Part shown: in pieces, positions 10,944 to 23,101 of the stretch
Position numbering within the stretch: the stretch's first letter is position 1
Layout: every line of letters starts with the position of its first letter
Source of the DNA: Xiphydria camelus
Lineage: Eukaryota; Arthropoda; Insecta; Hymenoptera; Xiphydriidae
Assembly: GCA_963678675.1 (NCBI GenBank)
Contig: OY783197.1
Span: 8,373,647-8,437,646, forward strand
Length of the DNA: 64,000 nt
Direction: 5' to 3'
The notes under the pieces: model-generated
Told to the model about the DNA's origin: nothing
Seen by the model: only the letters and a program-made list of their open reading frames with translations
Databases searched by the model: none
Translations under genes and position numbers: made by a program

Positions 10944-11449
10944 AGAAAGATAAAAGGCATCATTTGAAAAAGAAATTATTGTAAATCAAGTTACTAAAAA
11001 ATTCGACAAAAAATGTATTAAAAAATTGTCATAAAACAGAACGCCGCGTTTTTTCCTTCAAAATAAAAAAATCAGAGAAAATTATATTCAAGGTTTATGC
11101 ACTTATAATTTTAAATAAATTCATACACTTATATTATATTATAAGAGTGTATGAATTTATTTAAAATCATAAATGCATAAACATCGAATATAATTTTCTA
11201 TCTGCATTTTTTATTTTGAAGGAAAAAACGCGGAAAGTTCTTTTTTATGTCAATTTATTATAAATTTTTTGTCTTAGAATTTTTGAGTAACTTTTGCTTT
11301 ACAATAATTTTCCTTTCAAATGATGCCTTTTATAAAAATATATAAATCTTGAACATGGCGATCTTAATTGATTTCAAATCTTTTTTTGAAAGTATTTTAC
11401 GTATCAATTTTTGTTGGCACTGAATGAACATGCCGCCTTTTCTTTACAG

Positions 11450-12382
11450 AGAATCTGTTTTTGTGACAAATTTTCACTACTTTTTGGAATTTATTCATGA
11501 GGAGAATATGTACATGTAGGAGAATAGCTTTTTGTTACCACAAAATTAAAGTCTCATATTTTATACCGATATGAGTCAATTAATTATAACCACGTTACTT
11601 TTGATTTATTCTCGTGATATTTTGAAAGGGATTTATAGACTAGAGAGCCCTTATATTTTTCACTTTGCCTTAGTATTTTGGAGAAATAAAACATATACCG
11701 CTTTCGAATTTACAGGCCATCGGATTTTCCTTATATTTTGATCGTCTACAGAAATCCATGTAGACGTTCTACCTTTAACTCTAAGTATACTCTTCCAATG
11801 ACCGTGACAAATTGTTTCATCACATGTAAAGATACCACTTATGACAGTATATATGTTATTACATATATTAACTCGAGACGTTGGAATAGTTTTAAGAAAC
11901 CCTTTTGTATGCACCGCTGAAATTTCGCCGTTACTCGTAAATAACTATGAAAAGAAATAAGCATTTAAGCCCAGTTTCACCAACTCGAGTTAGTGTCTCA
12001 GTTACCATTTAACTTACAAGGGAAGTTAGAGAACCCGAAAATTCAGAAAAATCCGCCATTCCGTGTGCAAGTAGAGTAGTTCAAGCGTAATACAAAAATA
12101 CATTTTATTGGTGCGGTATTACGGTTTTAAGGGGTGAAATCATCCCTTGAAAAAATGCATATTTTTCTTCTTTACGGAATAACTCCCAAACGGTGAAAGA
12201 TAAGGGAAAAAAGTTGAAATAAAAGTTTTATGGTGTTTCTCGGTCTATAAAACTGGTGCAAAAGAATTCTGGAAAAAATTTTTTTTTAAGTTACCCCCAC
12301 CACCGACCCATAAAAATTGGTTTTTGGATTTCTTAAGTTTATGTAAAAATACCTCTCAATGTCCTCTTTTTACATATCCCTA
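11450..12382. other. No gene seen
   Basis: AT-rich sequence, probably old repeat. The part at 12050-12380, with its runs of A, G and T, looks like the edge of another element but no partner was found. Confidence 0.45.
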
Positions 12383-13324
12383 GTTTATTATGTATCCTTT
12401 TTTTTAATTTAGGAAACCTCGAACTTTAAAGCCGTTTTGACGTAAACAGTGAAACGGTCTTATGAAACGATATCTACATTTTTATTTATATAGGTACATT
12501 TCATACAGTTTTTAATTATTTTAGTACAACACGTACTTACAATTACATGAAAAATGAAACTTATTGAAATGAATCAATGACATGTATTTTTCAAACAACA
12601 CAAATAAGATATCATGTGAACCTCAATGATAACGTTGAATGACGAAGGATTTATATCGACATTGACGCCGATAACGTTTTAGCAAACATCCCGGTTTGCG
12701 TATTGCAAACGTGTTTGGCTCGTGACTATTATCGTTACATGTTGATAAGGTACCCCTCTTCCATTCGTAAAAAATCTTATGTAAACATGTTTTTTTATTA
12801 GTATAATATAAATATGGCTGAAAGATGTAGCTTATTTCCAGTTACATTTACGACTGCAATTAGTTACCATTCTATTAGAAACAGTTATCAATCATTGCTC
12901 CAAAGCCTTTTCATTATAAAATGATGCCGATTAACGTTTCAAATGTAATAAACATGTTAACGACTACGTTTCAAATTACGGAGTTGGCACAGACCCCTAT
13001 AACGTCAGATGAAATTGAAGATCATAATTAACGTGACATTATAAACACTTTCATAAACGTAGATCTCGTACCATGAATTGAATATGATTACGTACTGGAT
13101 TTTGCTAATCCATCTGAACACCATGGGGCACAGGTTGTAGAGGACCCTACAGTTTCAGCAGAAGAGGAAGATAATTTTGAACCTTCAGAATGCATTGTTC
13201 ATGACGAAGGTGGAAAAGTCGACATAAGAGAAAAGCTGTTGAATTTTGGAAAAGCGGAAAAAAGCCCGACGACCACTCACTAGTGTGCAGACAACATTTC
13301 GCAAAGTTAAATCTTTGCCTCAGC

Positions 13325-14017
13325 TAAACGGGTGTAACAAAATAAGTGTAAAACATTTCAGGGGGTGATTCCTCATCGAAAAAGGGATAGGGTCTTTCAT
13401 AATATAAAAAAACTTCATTTGAGCATCCGTTGTTAAGATACAGCCCCTCTTAAAGGGGGTACATAAAATTTGGTTTACAATTTTTTTCACAAACACTAAA
13501 AAAGTTACAAAATTGAAATTAATTACTTAGCCAGTAATTTATTTGGTTTACCCCATGGTTGTAAGGGGTGGAAAACGCAACCCCTAAAATTTATTTCCAA
13601 CGTAACTTTTTGTCTTATTATTTGTTTACCATTTAAACATTTATTTCCAATAGCTTGTTTCATTCTCAACAAAAAATGTCTCTTGAATTTTTTGCCCAAA
13701 ATTAACCAGTTCGCAGCAAAAAATTATTTTACGAACAACTACAGAGATACATCGTCAGAAATGCGAACTGGATTAGTATTGTTATTTTATAGTTACTACC
13801 TGCATCAAAATATGATTAAAGATGAACAAACAAAACTAATTTATTAATAACAAAACATACAACATGTAGAAATCATAGTAAATGTTCAGCCCCTTTAATG
13901 GGCTGTATCTTAACAAGGGATGCTCAAATGAAGTTTCTTTATATGAAAGACCCTATCCCTTTTTCGATGAGGAATCACCCCCTGAAATGTTTTACACTTA
14001 TTTTGTTACACCCTGTA
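13325..14017. mobile_element. CAGGGTG-family foldback element inside the transposase gene
   Basis: The left arm (13325-13470) and right arm (13887-14017) are reverse complements, including GTAACAAAATAAGTGTAAAA and GGGATAGGGTCTTTCAT. The right terminus is ...TACACCCTG followed by TA (14016-14017). The left terminus is slightly changed (TAAACGGGTGTAAC). It interrupts the transposase frame between PQL and the EESVQKGR segment. Non-coding. Confidence 0.8.
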
Positions 14018-14708
14018 TAGATGGGAAGAAAGTGTACAAAAAGGTAGAACGAATGCAGATAAAATTGCATTTATTACGGAATACGCACTGCAAAGATTTG
14101 AAGAAGCTTGTGACAGAAGATCTACACTACTAATTCAACCGTCTTATTTTAAGACACCTACATGTCTTAAAACTTGAAGTCACTTTTAAGACGTTTAATA
14201 CCGTCTTAATACGTTAAGACACTGTAAGTGTCTTACAATAAGACACTTCAAACGTCTTATACTAAGACGGTTAGATGTATTGGAATATAAGACTCTAAAA
14301 ACGTCTTGCAATAATTATACACAAATGTATAATTTTCAAACGTATATGTGAGCGCGAAATTATTCATAGTCAATATGAATACATTACAGGCGAGTCAATA
14401 AACATCGAATGTAATAATTTTTCTCATCAGAGTAATATTATAAAGTTCGATATTAAAGAAATTCGTTGGAAATATATTCAAATCCACAATGAATCCAGCT
14501 CTCACAAATCGAAACACTGAAATAAACACATCGCGTCAAAAAATTTCACTAATACTAATAAAAATATTGAAATAATGATGAATGTATATCTCTAAGGGAA
14601 AGGTATTTTTAGTTATTTAAATGAAAAATCCAGAATTATATTGTTTTCACTTTATTGGTGATTGAGAAAACAAAATTTATTCCAACATGAAATAAAAATT
14701 TATTTACC

Positions 14709-15150
14709 GTATTTTTCAACTCGTTCGAGATGACTATCGCAGTTTCTTTAGTCTCAAAAAGTTCATCCACCTTGTGAACTGGAGGGGGGGCGGGGGGTTC
14801 TGTGTAAATAACCTTCCCACCTGTGCTGTCTTTTAGGTTAGTTGTTGGCAATATCACTTGCATTGGAGACTGCACCAGCACAATATTCAATTCACTATGG
14901 TCATCAATTATACTGTCATCCGCATCATACCACATGTCCGATGCTTGATGTTTTTTTTTGAATGATAATGACTGTGTTTGCTATCATCAAACAATGCTGG
15001 ATCGCGAGCACATAAGTTCTTAAACTCTTCCAACACAACTTCAGCGTGAGGCTGATTATCTCGTGAGAGAAATCTAACACACTTGCGTCGTTGACCTAAT
15101 GCACAAAACACTGTTTTTTCTTTTTTTTTTTCGACATTTTTGCACAGCAA
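14709..15150 (-). pseudogene. Unrecognised minus-strand gene inside the GTCTTA element
   Basis: Two overlapping frames join across a poly-A run at about 14950-14958. The upstream frame reads TVFCALGQRRKCVRFLSRDN, then EVVLEEFKNLCARDPALF; the downstream one reads KKKHQASDMWYDADDSI, then a proline-rich TEPPAPPPVHKVDELF, and ends at a good donor (TACG|GTAAAT at about 14708). A second A run at 15121-15131 near the candidate ATG also shifts the frame. Both breaks are in homopolymers, so the gene may be intact in the animal and only the assembly wrong, or it may be decayed. I do not recognise a domain. Its position makes it a candidate accessory or regulatory protein of the element. Confidence 0.4.
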
Positions 15151-15268
15151 AACATACACAGCAAACAACCTCCGGAAAATGACGTGCTTGTTGTCCGCGT
15201 TGAATTTTACAGAAAGTGAGTTGAGGTGAGGTCGAAAAAGGAGGGGAAGGTCCCGTTACCTAACAGTA

Positions 15269-15443
15269 CAGGGGCCCCTTTCTCGAACTCGCTCGTATCT
15301 GCGTGCACGCATCTTAGCGAATAGACCAATCAGGATCAAGTATTCCGTTGTGGTGGGGACAACGGAATACTTGATCCTGATTGGTCTATTCGCTAAGATG
15401 CGTGCACGCAAAGATACGAGCGAGTTCGAGAAAGGGGCCCCAG
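15269..15443. mobile_element. 175-bp near-perfect palindromic element with TA target
   Basis: The arms (15269-15350 and 15360-15443) are about 80 bp each with only a few mismatches, starting CAGGGGCCCCTTTCTCGAAC. TA flanks both sides (15267-15268 and 15444-15445), the target used by Tc1/mariner elements. It is the youngest-looking insertion in this nest because its arms are almost identical. Confidence 0.9.
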
Positions 15444-17934
15444 TAAAGTACGCTAAACCCTGTTCCAACCGAGCCGAAAACCGTATACCGAACGGTACAC
15501 GTCATGTGCAGTAGAGTGCGCTCGTCGGTTTTTTCCTCGGGACCGGCGTTACTTGAGTAAAGAGAGAGAGAGAGTGTACACATTTTCTGTAAGCGGTACG
15601 CGACATATACGGCTGATGTAGACATTTTTTTATTAACAAATAATAAAAAGAAATAAAGGATACAAATTCGGCTGATGTGTTGACATTGACAATGAATAGA
15701 ATTCAACGTGAAAATGAACTGTCATGCTCGATGTGTTTCTTTAATTGTCAGTCAAATGAAATTTTGTTTGAAGGTTTTTAATCTATCTTGCTTCGTTTCC
15801 AATATAACGAACCACTCAAATTTCATTCACTCAAAGCCCTTTTGAAGGTGACCGGAAACTTTTCGGGGGTAGTGTATATCTAAGGTTACATTTGAATAAT
15901 GATGCTTGACGTCACAGGTAACAAGACGTTTGAAGTGTATTACTTGTGTAGTGTCTTACTATTTTAAGCAACTTATTCATTTAAATGTCTTATACCTGAA
16001 GAAGTGTCTTACTTTAAGACGTCTAAGCGTCTTTATCTTAAGACAGTACCATGTGTCTTATGATTTTAGACGGAAAATAAATGTCTTTTTGAGAAAAGAC
16101 AGACAAACGTCTTGGAATAAGACGGTTAAGTGTCTTGAATTTCTGATCAATACACTTAACCGTCTTATTTTACGTCAATAAGACACTTTTCCGTATTATT
16201 TTAAGACGTTTCATCGAGAGGCCGGTTTGTAGTGTATTATTCACGATATGGATTTAAGATTATGGGCTTTGAGGGCGACGGACTTGGTGGACCTTTCCGA
16301 ATTCAAGGCAAGTAAATGGTGGATTTGGAAATTTAAAAGAATGCACAGAATCGTGTCCCGTAAAATAACAACATTCAGGACGCAATCTACGTTCCAAGAT
16401 ATTGACAACCTACAAAATATTGCAAAGACGTTTGTATCAAACGTAAAATTAAATATACCAGCTATTGGATTTGAAGAAATATATAACGCAGACGAGAGTG
16501 GCTTCAACCTCGAAGTACATTCAGGGCGAACATTGGCAAAATTAGGAGTAAAAACGGCAGAAGCAACGGTCCAATCAGTATCATCTACGACACATGGCTA
16601 TACTATAGGTATAATGCCTATCATTTCGGCAAGTGGACGTCTTGTTTCACCACTGTACATAGTTTTGAAGAAGTCTACAGGAACATTTGGCCCAAGGGTG
16701 GAATAATCTCTATTTCTCCCAGCTAACATTTACACTCAAGCTTCAAAATCAGGTAAACTTACGACTGAACATTTTAAAACTTGGTTCATCCAGGTGTATC
16801 TACCTAATACTGGCCATAAAAGCATGCTACTATTCGACTCATGGACGGGACATTGTTCGAGTCAGCTAGAGACGTTGATCCCACAAGACAAAGAAGTACA
16901 GTTTTTAGTGATTCCGAAAAAAACGACTAGCATCATTCAACCTTTAGATGTATTTGAATTCCGGATTTGGAAGAATTTCGTTCGAACACTTTCTGATAAT
17001 GTACTTCTACAAGAGAAAGATATTAGTTTGCACTCGCACAATGAACTAATTAAATTGCAATCATTAACACACAACCAGCTTTCGTCGCCTAGATTTAAAA
17101 ATCTTTTCCGATATGCTTGGTTTCAAAGCGGATATCTAGAAACGCATCCCGGTGAATTTCAAAACCCTGTAAATGTCTGTTACTTTAGGAGTTTAAAACA
17201 TATGGTACCCAGATGTAGTATTTGTGGAGAAGTTGCTTTCATACGCTGTGCATGGTGTGCCGAGTATTTCTGTTTTGAACATTTCTATGAACAATATCAC
17301 TTCTATATAAATTAAAATCCGTAATTTTAGTGTATTTGCCGTTTTCTACCATTACAACTGTTTTAATGTATAATCCATTAATAAAATATGTAAAATAGGT
17401 ACAAATATTTTGTTTATCAGGATTCATTGAATGAATGTGAATGAATTCGTTTATTTATATGTCATAATTTGATTAATGTAACTGCGGATAAGCTACATCT
17501 TCCAGTCACAAATATGTATGTATAGTATAAATATAATAATCATAAAACGTACTTACATAAGATTTTTAACGAATGATGAAGGGATATCTCACCGGCATGC
17601 AGTGATAATTGTCACGAGTCAAACACATTCCCATTATGCAAAACGTTATCGGCTTCAATGTCGACAAAGATCCTGTGTCATTCAACGTTATCATTGAGGT
17701 TCATACGATATCTTATTTGTGTTGTTTGAAAAGTACATGTCATTGTTTCATTTCAATAAGTTTCATTTCTCATGTAATTGTAAGTACGTGTTTTGCTAAA
17801 ATAATTTAAAACTGTATGAAATGTATATAAATAAAAATGTAGATATCGTTTCATAAGACCGTTTCATTGTTTACGTCAAAACGGCCTTAAAGTTCGAGGT
17901 TTTCTAAATTAAAAAAAAAGGATACATAATAAAC

Positions 17935-19400
17935 AGAATTTAAAGGTTATATCTATGACTCCCTTATTTTTCGATACTACATAACAAGTGCCACCGTATC
18001 ATATCGTTGCATTACTGCAAAAACAAGATAACTCCATTATTAGCATTTTTCGGTTAAGTGCAGCTTTGGTTGTAAAAGCTATCAAGAAATGTTCTGTGAA
18101 AACCAGGTAAGTGTTCTGTAAGTTTAAAGGTCAAAGACGCAAGGCATCAAAATAGCTAAGTCCGCTTTTCTATATTTTTCGGCAGCGTAAACCAGTTATG
18201 TGCTGAACTACCAAAATGTTACTTATCTGGTTCTCGCAGTAACCCGACGATATATAAGCGGTAACTTTGAATTACTTTTATGACGCGGAATGGAAGTATC
18301 CTAAAACTTATTTGTACACCTAATATATTACTCATTGAATACAAAAAGACCCCTTTTCACTCAATAACATTTGGTAATCATACATGTAACGACTCAATGA
18401 CGTCACATGAAAAATGTTCGTACTAAGCACTTTTGAAAGCAGATGTTTCTCAGGAGATACACCTGACAGTACGAGAACTTTGTCAAACGATAACTCGTAA
18501 TGAAAAAATATAAGCAGAGTGAAGCGAATTTTTTTGCATTTCCGAGGGTGGTCCGCGGAACGCATTGCAGCCCGATTTTAGTGTAAGTACTCTAGAAACC
18601 TAATATTAGTAAAAGTATCATATTGCTCTCAATTTACTTATCAACTTCCTCGCGATTTTCACCACTGAATAATACATTTTCTGGCCGTTTAATTATAAGT
18701 AATGCTGCATTACGATGTGTAGATGGTCGTGTAGAATTGATGAAAAATCGTCCGAGTGTATAAAAATGTTCAGAAATGGAGATATCGTTTAAATTACAGC
18801 TTTTATTTTATTAGGGTATATGTCCAAGACACTGCTGCCACCCTAAACGTATATGAGAAAACCTGGAGACAGGCACCGTAAAGCATTTTTAATACGATTC
18901 CCTGCCAAGACCGGGCTATCAGCTAACAGCTACATGCAAAAGTGGATTAGTAGAACTTTGATTCAGAATTCATCGAATGTGATAAATTGCTGTGATACGC
19001 CTTTTTTCGATCATCGTGCGAAAGGAATATTCTATTCGGCATTTTGGTCGTACGAATTGGAGACGAATAAATCCGATTAAGGTTATGGGCTCTACCCAGG
19101 ATCCATTCCCTCGAAGACCACCCTCTTGCTCATTACCCGTTCGAAGGGTGCGTGCAATCCCTATGCCTATGTATTTTCATCCACGAATAACTATTTTTTC
19201 TTCCCAACTTTTTCGTATCGGTACGTTGCAACAAATGCAAATTTATGGGCATAGCAAAATGGCCGCCTTTTTTCCTCCGAAGTACAAAAATAACATGCGC
19301 GTATGCTCTCTATATTAATACTCTCTAGGCTGACGTAATCAATTAAGAGTTTAAGGCACCCTCTGGCATTATTGGGATGATATTTGGACTGTCTATCGAC
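17935..19400. other. No supported gene
   Basis: Contains open frames of up to 108 codons (18853-19318), partly GC-richer than the flanks, but none shows a motif I recognise. A good donor-like CCAG|GTAAGT lies at 18111-18112. Nothing else is supportable. Confidence 0.4.
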
Positions 19401-19404
19401 ATAA

Positions 19405-19652
19405 TATGGGTACGTTCACCTAACGTCAATGACTCTGACCGACCCGCTTTGGGTGACGGTACTTCATTTGAGTCGACTGTAGTTGAACGGTACGAGTGGA
19501 TCTTCTTGTTTTACAATAAAGCACCAATCAAATTTAGCCATCATGGCAAAACACTAAGATTCACTCGAATCTTTTAGCTACGGTCAACTCAAATTAAGTA
19601 CTGTCACCCAAAGCGGAGCGATCAGAATCATTGACACTAGGTGTACATATAT
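19405..19652. mobile_element. Foldback element (MITE-like), about 250 bp
   Basis: The arms at 19405-19505 and 19557-19652 are reverse complements over about 90 bp, sharing GTCAATGAYTCTGAYCG and GCTTTGGGTGACRGTACTT. The unpaired centre is about 50 bp. No coding sequence. Confidence 0.8.
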
Positions 19653-19659
19653 CCACGTC

Positions 19660-21200
19660 ATTGCACAAATATCAAATATTTTGACCGGGTGGATTTTTAC
19701 TCTGCTGTTTATTGAATTAAATTATTAAACAGTTAATCGATCCTTGAATATTTCTTCTATGATATCAAAAAAAAAAATAAGGTAAGTCTACATTTCTTAT
19801 TCCAAGCCAATTTCACTATCTTTTCCCCCTGTTTTTCTAGCTAGAATTTGCAAAAACATCGCAAGGACCGTTAAAATTGGCATAATACCGCATATCGGAG
19901 AATGCGGAATTACATTTTCGCCTCAAGACTGAAAATTGACCCATTTACGATGGCATTATTGGAAAACGGGGTTCTGCGGGTTTAATTTGCATCGCCGAAC
20001 CGCACGGTTCGTGCCGTTACTCGGAAAATCGAAAATTGGTGTGCCGAGAATCTGATTCTTTCCTACTTTTTCACGCGCCACCGCGCTCAACGAGATACTT
20101 AATGTGTAAGACTGGTAATAGTACAGGCCGTGTTATAATTGTTGTCGGTTGAATTGTACGATGCGTATATCACAATATGTATATCTCGTGTCCTTAATTA
20201 AAAAGTCCCAATTTAAATATTACAAGGGTGGGAATAATTCAGGTTTCTCGAAATTGTTCACTTAATTATACCTTTTTTATCCTTGAATTAAAGATATTGC
20301 ATATGAATTTTTTGAAATGTCTACATTTGCAACGCCGATAAATATATCTCATTTTATATTACTGCTGTTTAGTTCTAAAATTATTTACATTCGAAATATA
20401 CTCACTTTTCGGATTAGAATCTGTAAGTTTTCTATAATACCGGAACCGGCCGGAAGGTAAAAATTTCAGTGAAACTATAAAAATACTAATCGCTACTAGA
20501 AAAAACCAAGTATTTATCTTTTATTCACTATTTATAAGAATTGTAACTCATTGTTGTGCAAAGAATCATATCGTCGGTTTACAATATAAAAATAGAGGAG
20601 TTGCCATATTTGGACCGACGCCTAGTTTGAATCACCTTTGTATCTAGAAAAGTAGGGATATTTGTATTTGTTTGGTTAAATACATTGTATGTTTAGACTT
20701 AGAAGTAGACGGCGTACCTTCTCGTTAGTATTGATATGGTCATTATTTGTAGCTGAAAAGACAGTAGCATGTTTCACTATTGGATCATTGAAAAACATAT
20801 CAATGAATCAAAGTTTTGCTAATCGTTCTAATGAAAGTAATCATATGTCTTATTGTGTATTTAAAACGTATATCTACATAGATACAAAATGACACGATTA
20901 TTCTAAAAATTCGTGCTGTCATCGAAGTTTGGTGATACGTACCTATTCAGTAATTCAATAAAATTTCCTAGATCGAACTACATTCAGTTACCTAGATTGA
21001 ATACAAGCTCAGCCAAGACGACTCATATATCAATATGAAATTAAATCCTCTATTCACTGTTTTATTATTTTGATGAATAAACCGTTATTAAAAGCTGACA
21101 CGATCGTTCCTTTACAATTTATATTACCTAGAAAAATATTTCAAGGAGTCAATCCAGTTTAGAAATCCCTGTAAAGCCACCATGCTTTTCCTAGATTTAA
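19660..21200. other. No gene seen
   Basis: Includes a slightly GC-richer part (19860-20110) with the palindrome CCGAACCGCACGGTTCG. One 67-codon frame at 20689 begins with a basic stretch and a hydrophobic run, but with nothing to support it. Confidence 0.4.
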
Positions 21201-21512
21201 TATCGGTTCTCATTTTCAGATAAAGAATATTTCACTGATGAATTGTTTTTTTTTTTGTTTTTCAAAAAAGGAGACCTTCAACTTCTTACACGTGGTCTTA
21301 GTTTTCTAAAAAATGTGTATTTAATAAAAACATTATCATGAAAATTCCTAAAAATGGACCCCACCTCTTCGTATGGAAAAACACGTTGATTATTGGAGTA
21401 TAGTATTTTAGAATACAAAACGAAGACCACGTATAACAATTTGAAGGTCTTCTTTATCGAAAAAACTATAGTTCATTAGTGAAACATTCTTTATCTGGAA
21501 ATGAGACCCGAT
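21201..21512. repeat. Inverted repeat, about 310 bp
   Basis: Arms at 21201-21306 and 21418-21512 pair through TCATTTYCAGATAAAGAAT, GACCTTCAA and ACGTGGTCTT, with a 110-bp centre. Likely an old MITE. No target duplication was identified. Confidence 0.7.
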
Positions 21513-21523
21513 GTAAATTCGCG

Positions 21524-21663
21524 ACTGACATCAACTCCCAAGGAGAAATGATAAGTCGAGATGACATTTAAATGATATCATTCTGACTTAAGCGGACATC
21601 GTGTAGATGTCATTTAGATGTCAATTTGACTTACCAGTTCTCCTTGAACTGTTGCTGACATGC
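21524..21663. repeat. Short inverted repeat, about 140 bp
   Basis: ACTGACATCAACTCC on the left pairs with the TGACAT end on the right; both arms share AAGGAGAA and several GATGTCATTTA or complementary motifs. It abuts the preceding palindrome. Confidence 0.55.
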
Positions 21664-23101
21664 TACACAGTTTTCAATTTTTTCGGGAGACGGCAGATAC
21701 GTTTTTTACCATGGCGTAAAAAATGGGGCATCAAATTATCGAAAAATGAATCTATTTATAATCGTGTGATATTCTTCCTCCACGCTTTTGTACTAATTTA
21801 AATTCCATGTGATTAACTTCACATTTCGGATGCGAGGTGCGTGACGATCAAACTATATTCTAAATCAACCTGGACGGTCTCCTTAAAGTCATGATTTTTA
21901 ATGGTTTTACTTTAATTTATGAAAACGGTTATTTATCCCTTTGCAGTACCCTTTTTTTCTCAATTTAGCCAGGCAGCGGTCCAATTTAGGAATTCGCCGA
22001 TTCATTCTAGGCAACCAGTTTCCTTGGTTGGACTAAATTCATACTTTTAGTTTCTATAGTTTTTTGACTTTGTAACATGTTTTTCAGAAAATTCAATTGC
22101 ATCAATTTGAAGCATACATAAGGGCTTATTATTTCCGCGTTATTTTTGTAGGATATTCCATTTTCGATATTTATTGAAAAATATCTCAAGTAGCCCAAAT
22201 TCGGCAACTCTTCTATACACTGTGAGTTCACGGCATCGCTATCACTATTGAATAAAAGAAGCGTTGACGACTAGCAGTCATACCATTGGTTAATACATGT
22301 AGAACGAAACTCCTATTTCGAACTTCTTGACAATTAAAACCTGAGTGATTCGACTTCCTTAACTAAAGCAGATTACAAATACTTTCATTACTTTATTTAA
22401 TACGAAATTTAAAATGATAATAAAATATATAATAATATATTAATTTTTTACAATTTCATTTTTTGAATTCTGATTATAGCTAACTTTGAAAATTCTACAG
22501 AGCTTCCAGTTTTCCATCGAGCTTATATACCTCTGTAACGCGCGACCTCCGTTCAAAATTAATCCATGAATATGAAATTTAAATGTTCCGCCGTATTTAT
22601 CTGAAACTTCGGAAAAGTGTTAAAACTTCTATTAAACACAAATATTTCTCAGGTATCATATGGGTCATTCCATATCATATTTACAACTGAAAAATAGAAT
22701 CGTCCCGATAATTTTTTTTAATGTATCGAATACAAAATTAATTGACCCGTATTTTTTTATTTTCACATGTAACGCAAAATTTGTAAGTTACGAATATTTA
22801 AACATTTGAAGGGTGAAAAATCTAATTTTTTGTAATTATCTAGTTCGTAAACGAATTAATAGAAATTCATGAAATTTGTAGAGGAAGTTCGTGATTAGTC
22901 AGACTCTAAATTCTTATGAATAAATAAATTACACCAATTTTTATACAACAAATGCGCAATTGTTATAAACAAATCCTATTTACAAAAAATGGGTCTCTTA
23001 AATGGTCTTTTTGATTACTCAAATCTTTGTCGTGGCACCTAGAATAACTCGTAAAAATTTCAAAGTGGACTGTTCATAAGTTTTCGAGATACAAATGATT
23101 A
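21664..23101. other. No gene seen
   Basis: AT-rich sequence. The part from 22600 to 23100 has the look of a degraded repeat consensus but no partner occurs elsewhere in the window. Confidence 0.45.

Larger units (their letters stand above)
9096..11449. mobile_element. Palindromic (foldback) element, interrupted
   Basis: The right arm (about 11135-11449) is the reverse complement of a left arm now in two parts, 9096-9320 and 10944-11130. Termini are CTGTAAAAAAAGGCGGCATG on the left and its near-complement on the right; a 3-bp AGA flanks both ends. The palindrome centre is near 11133 (TTATATTATATTATA). The left arm also contains a local tandem duplication of about 110 bp (9130-9220 and 9230-9320) built around CGTAAAATACTCT. 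No coding sequence of its own is visible. Confidence 0.8.
14134..16215. mobile_element. Element with dense GTCTTA/TAAGAC arrays at both ends
   Basis: Positions 14138-14310 and 15940-16215 are packed with GTCTTA and TAAGAC, in both orientations and often as near-palindromes such as TTTTAAGAC. The block starts right after the transposase codons for FEEACDRRSTLL and stops just before the next transposase codons, so it is an insertion. The exact ends are uncertain because outer sequences only resemble each other (CCGTCTTATTTTAAGAC and ACGTCTTAAAATAATAC). Inside are an unrecognised minus-strand gene and a 175-bp element. Confidence 0.7.
13130..17315 (+). pseudogene. Tc5/pogo-like DDE transposase, in three pieces
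   Basis: Piece 1 (13130-13325) reads an acidic leader, then EKAVEFWKSGKK and, after a frame change, VQTTFRKVKSLPQL. Piece 2 (14018-14133) reads TNADKIAFITEYALQRFEEA. Piece 3 (16216-17315) reads HDMDLRLWALRATDL, then ASKWWIWKFKRMHRIVSRKI, the second half of a CENP-B/Tc5 helix-turn-helix. Catalytic-domain motifs follow: YNADESGF (first Asp), MLLFDSWTGH (second Asp) and TTSIIQPLDVFEFRIWKNF (the third acidic residue is expected just downstream of QPLD). The protein ends with a C-x2-C...C-x2-C finger, PRCSICGEVAF then CAWCAEYFCFEHF, seen at the end of many insect DDE_1 proteins. A single in-frame TAA at 16704 and small frame errors near 13270 and 14020 add to the two insertions. Confidence 0.8.
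12383..17934 (+). mobile_element. Tc5/pogo-type DNA transposon with very long terminal inverted repeats
   Basis: The left arm (12383-about 12850) and right arm (about 17475-17934) are reverse complements over some 460 bp, starting GTTTATTATGTATCC. Shared internal landmarks include AACCTCAATGATAACGTTGA, CAAACAACACAAATAAGATA and AGATGTAGCTTAT. The arms enclose a CENP-B/Tc5-type transposase gene read on the plus strand, now interrupted by two later insertions (13325-14017 and about 14134-16215). I could not see a clean target duplication. Without the inserts the element would be about 2.8 kb. Confidence 0.85.
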
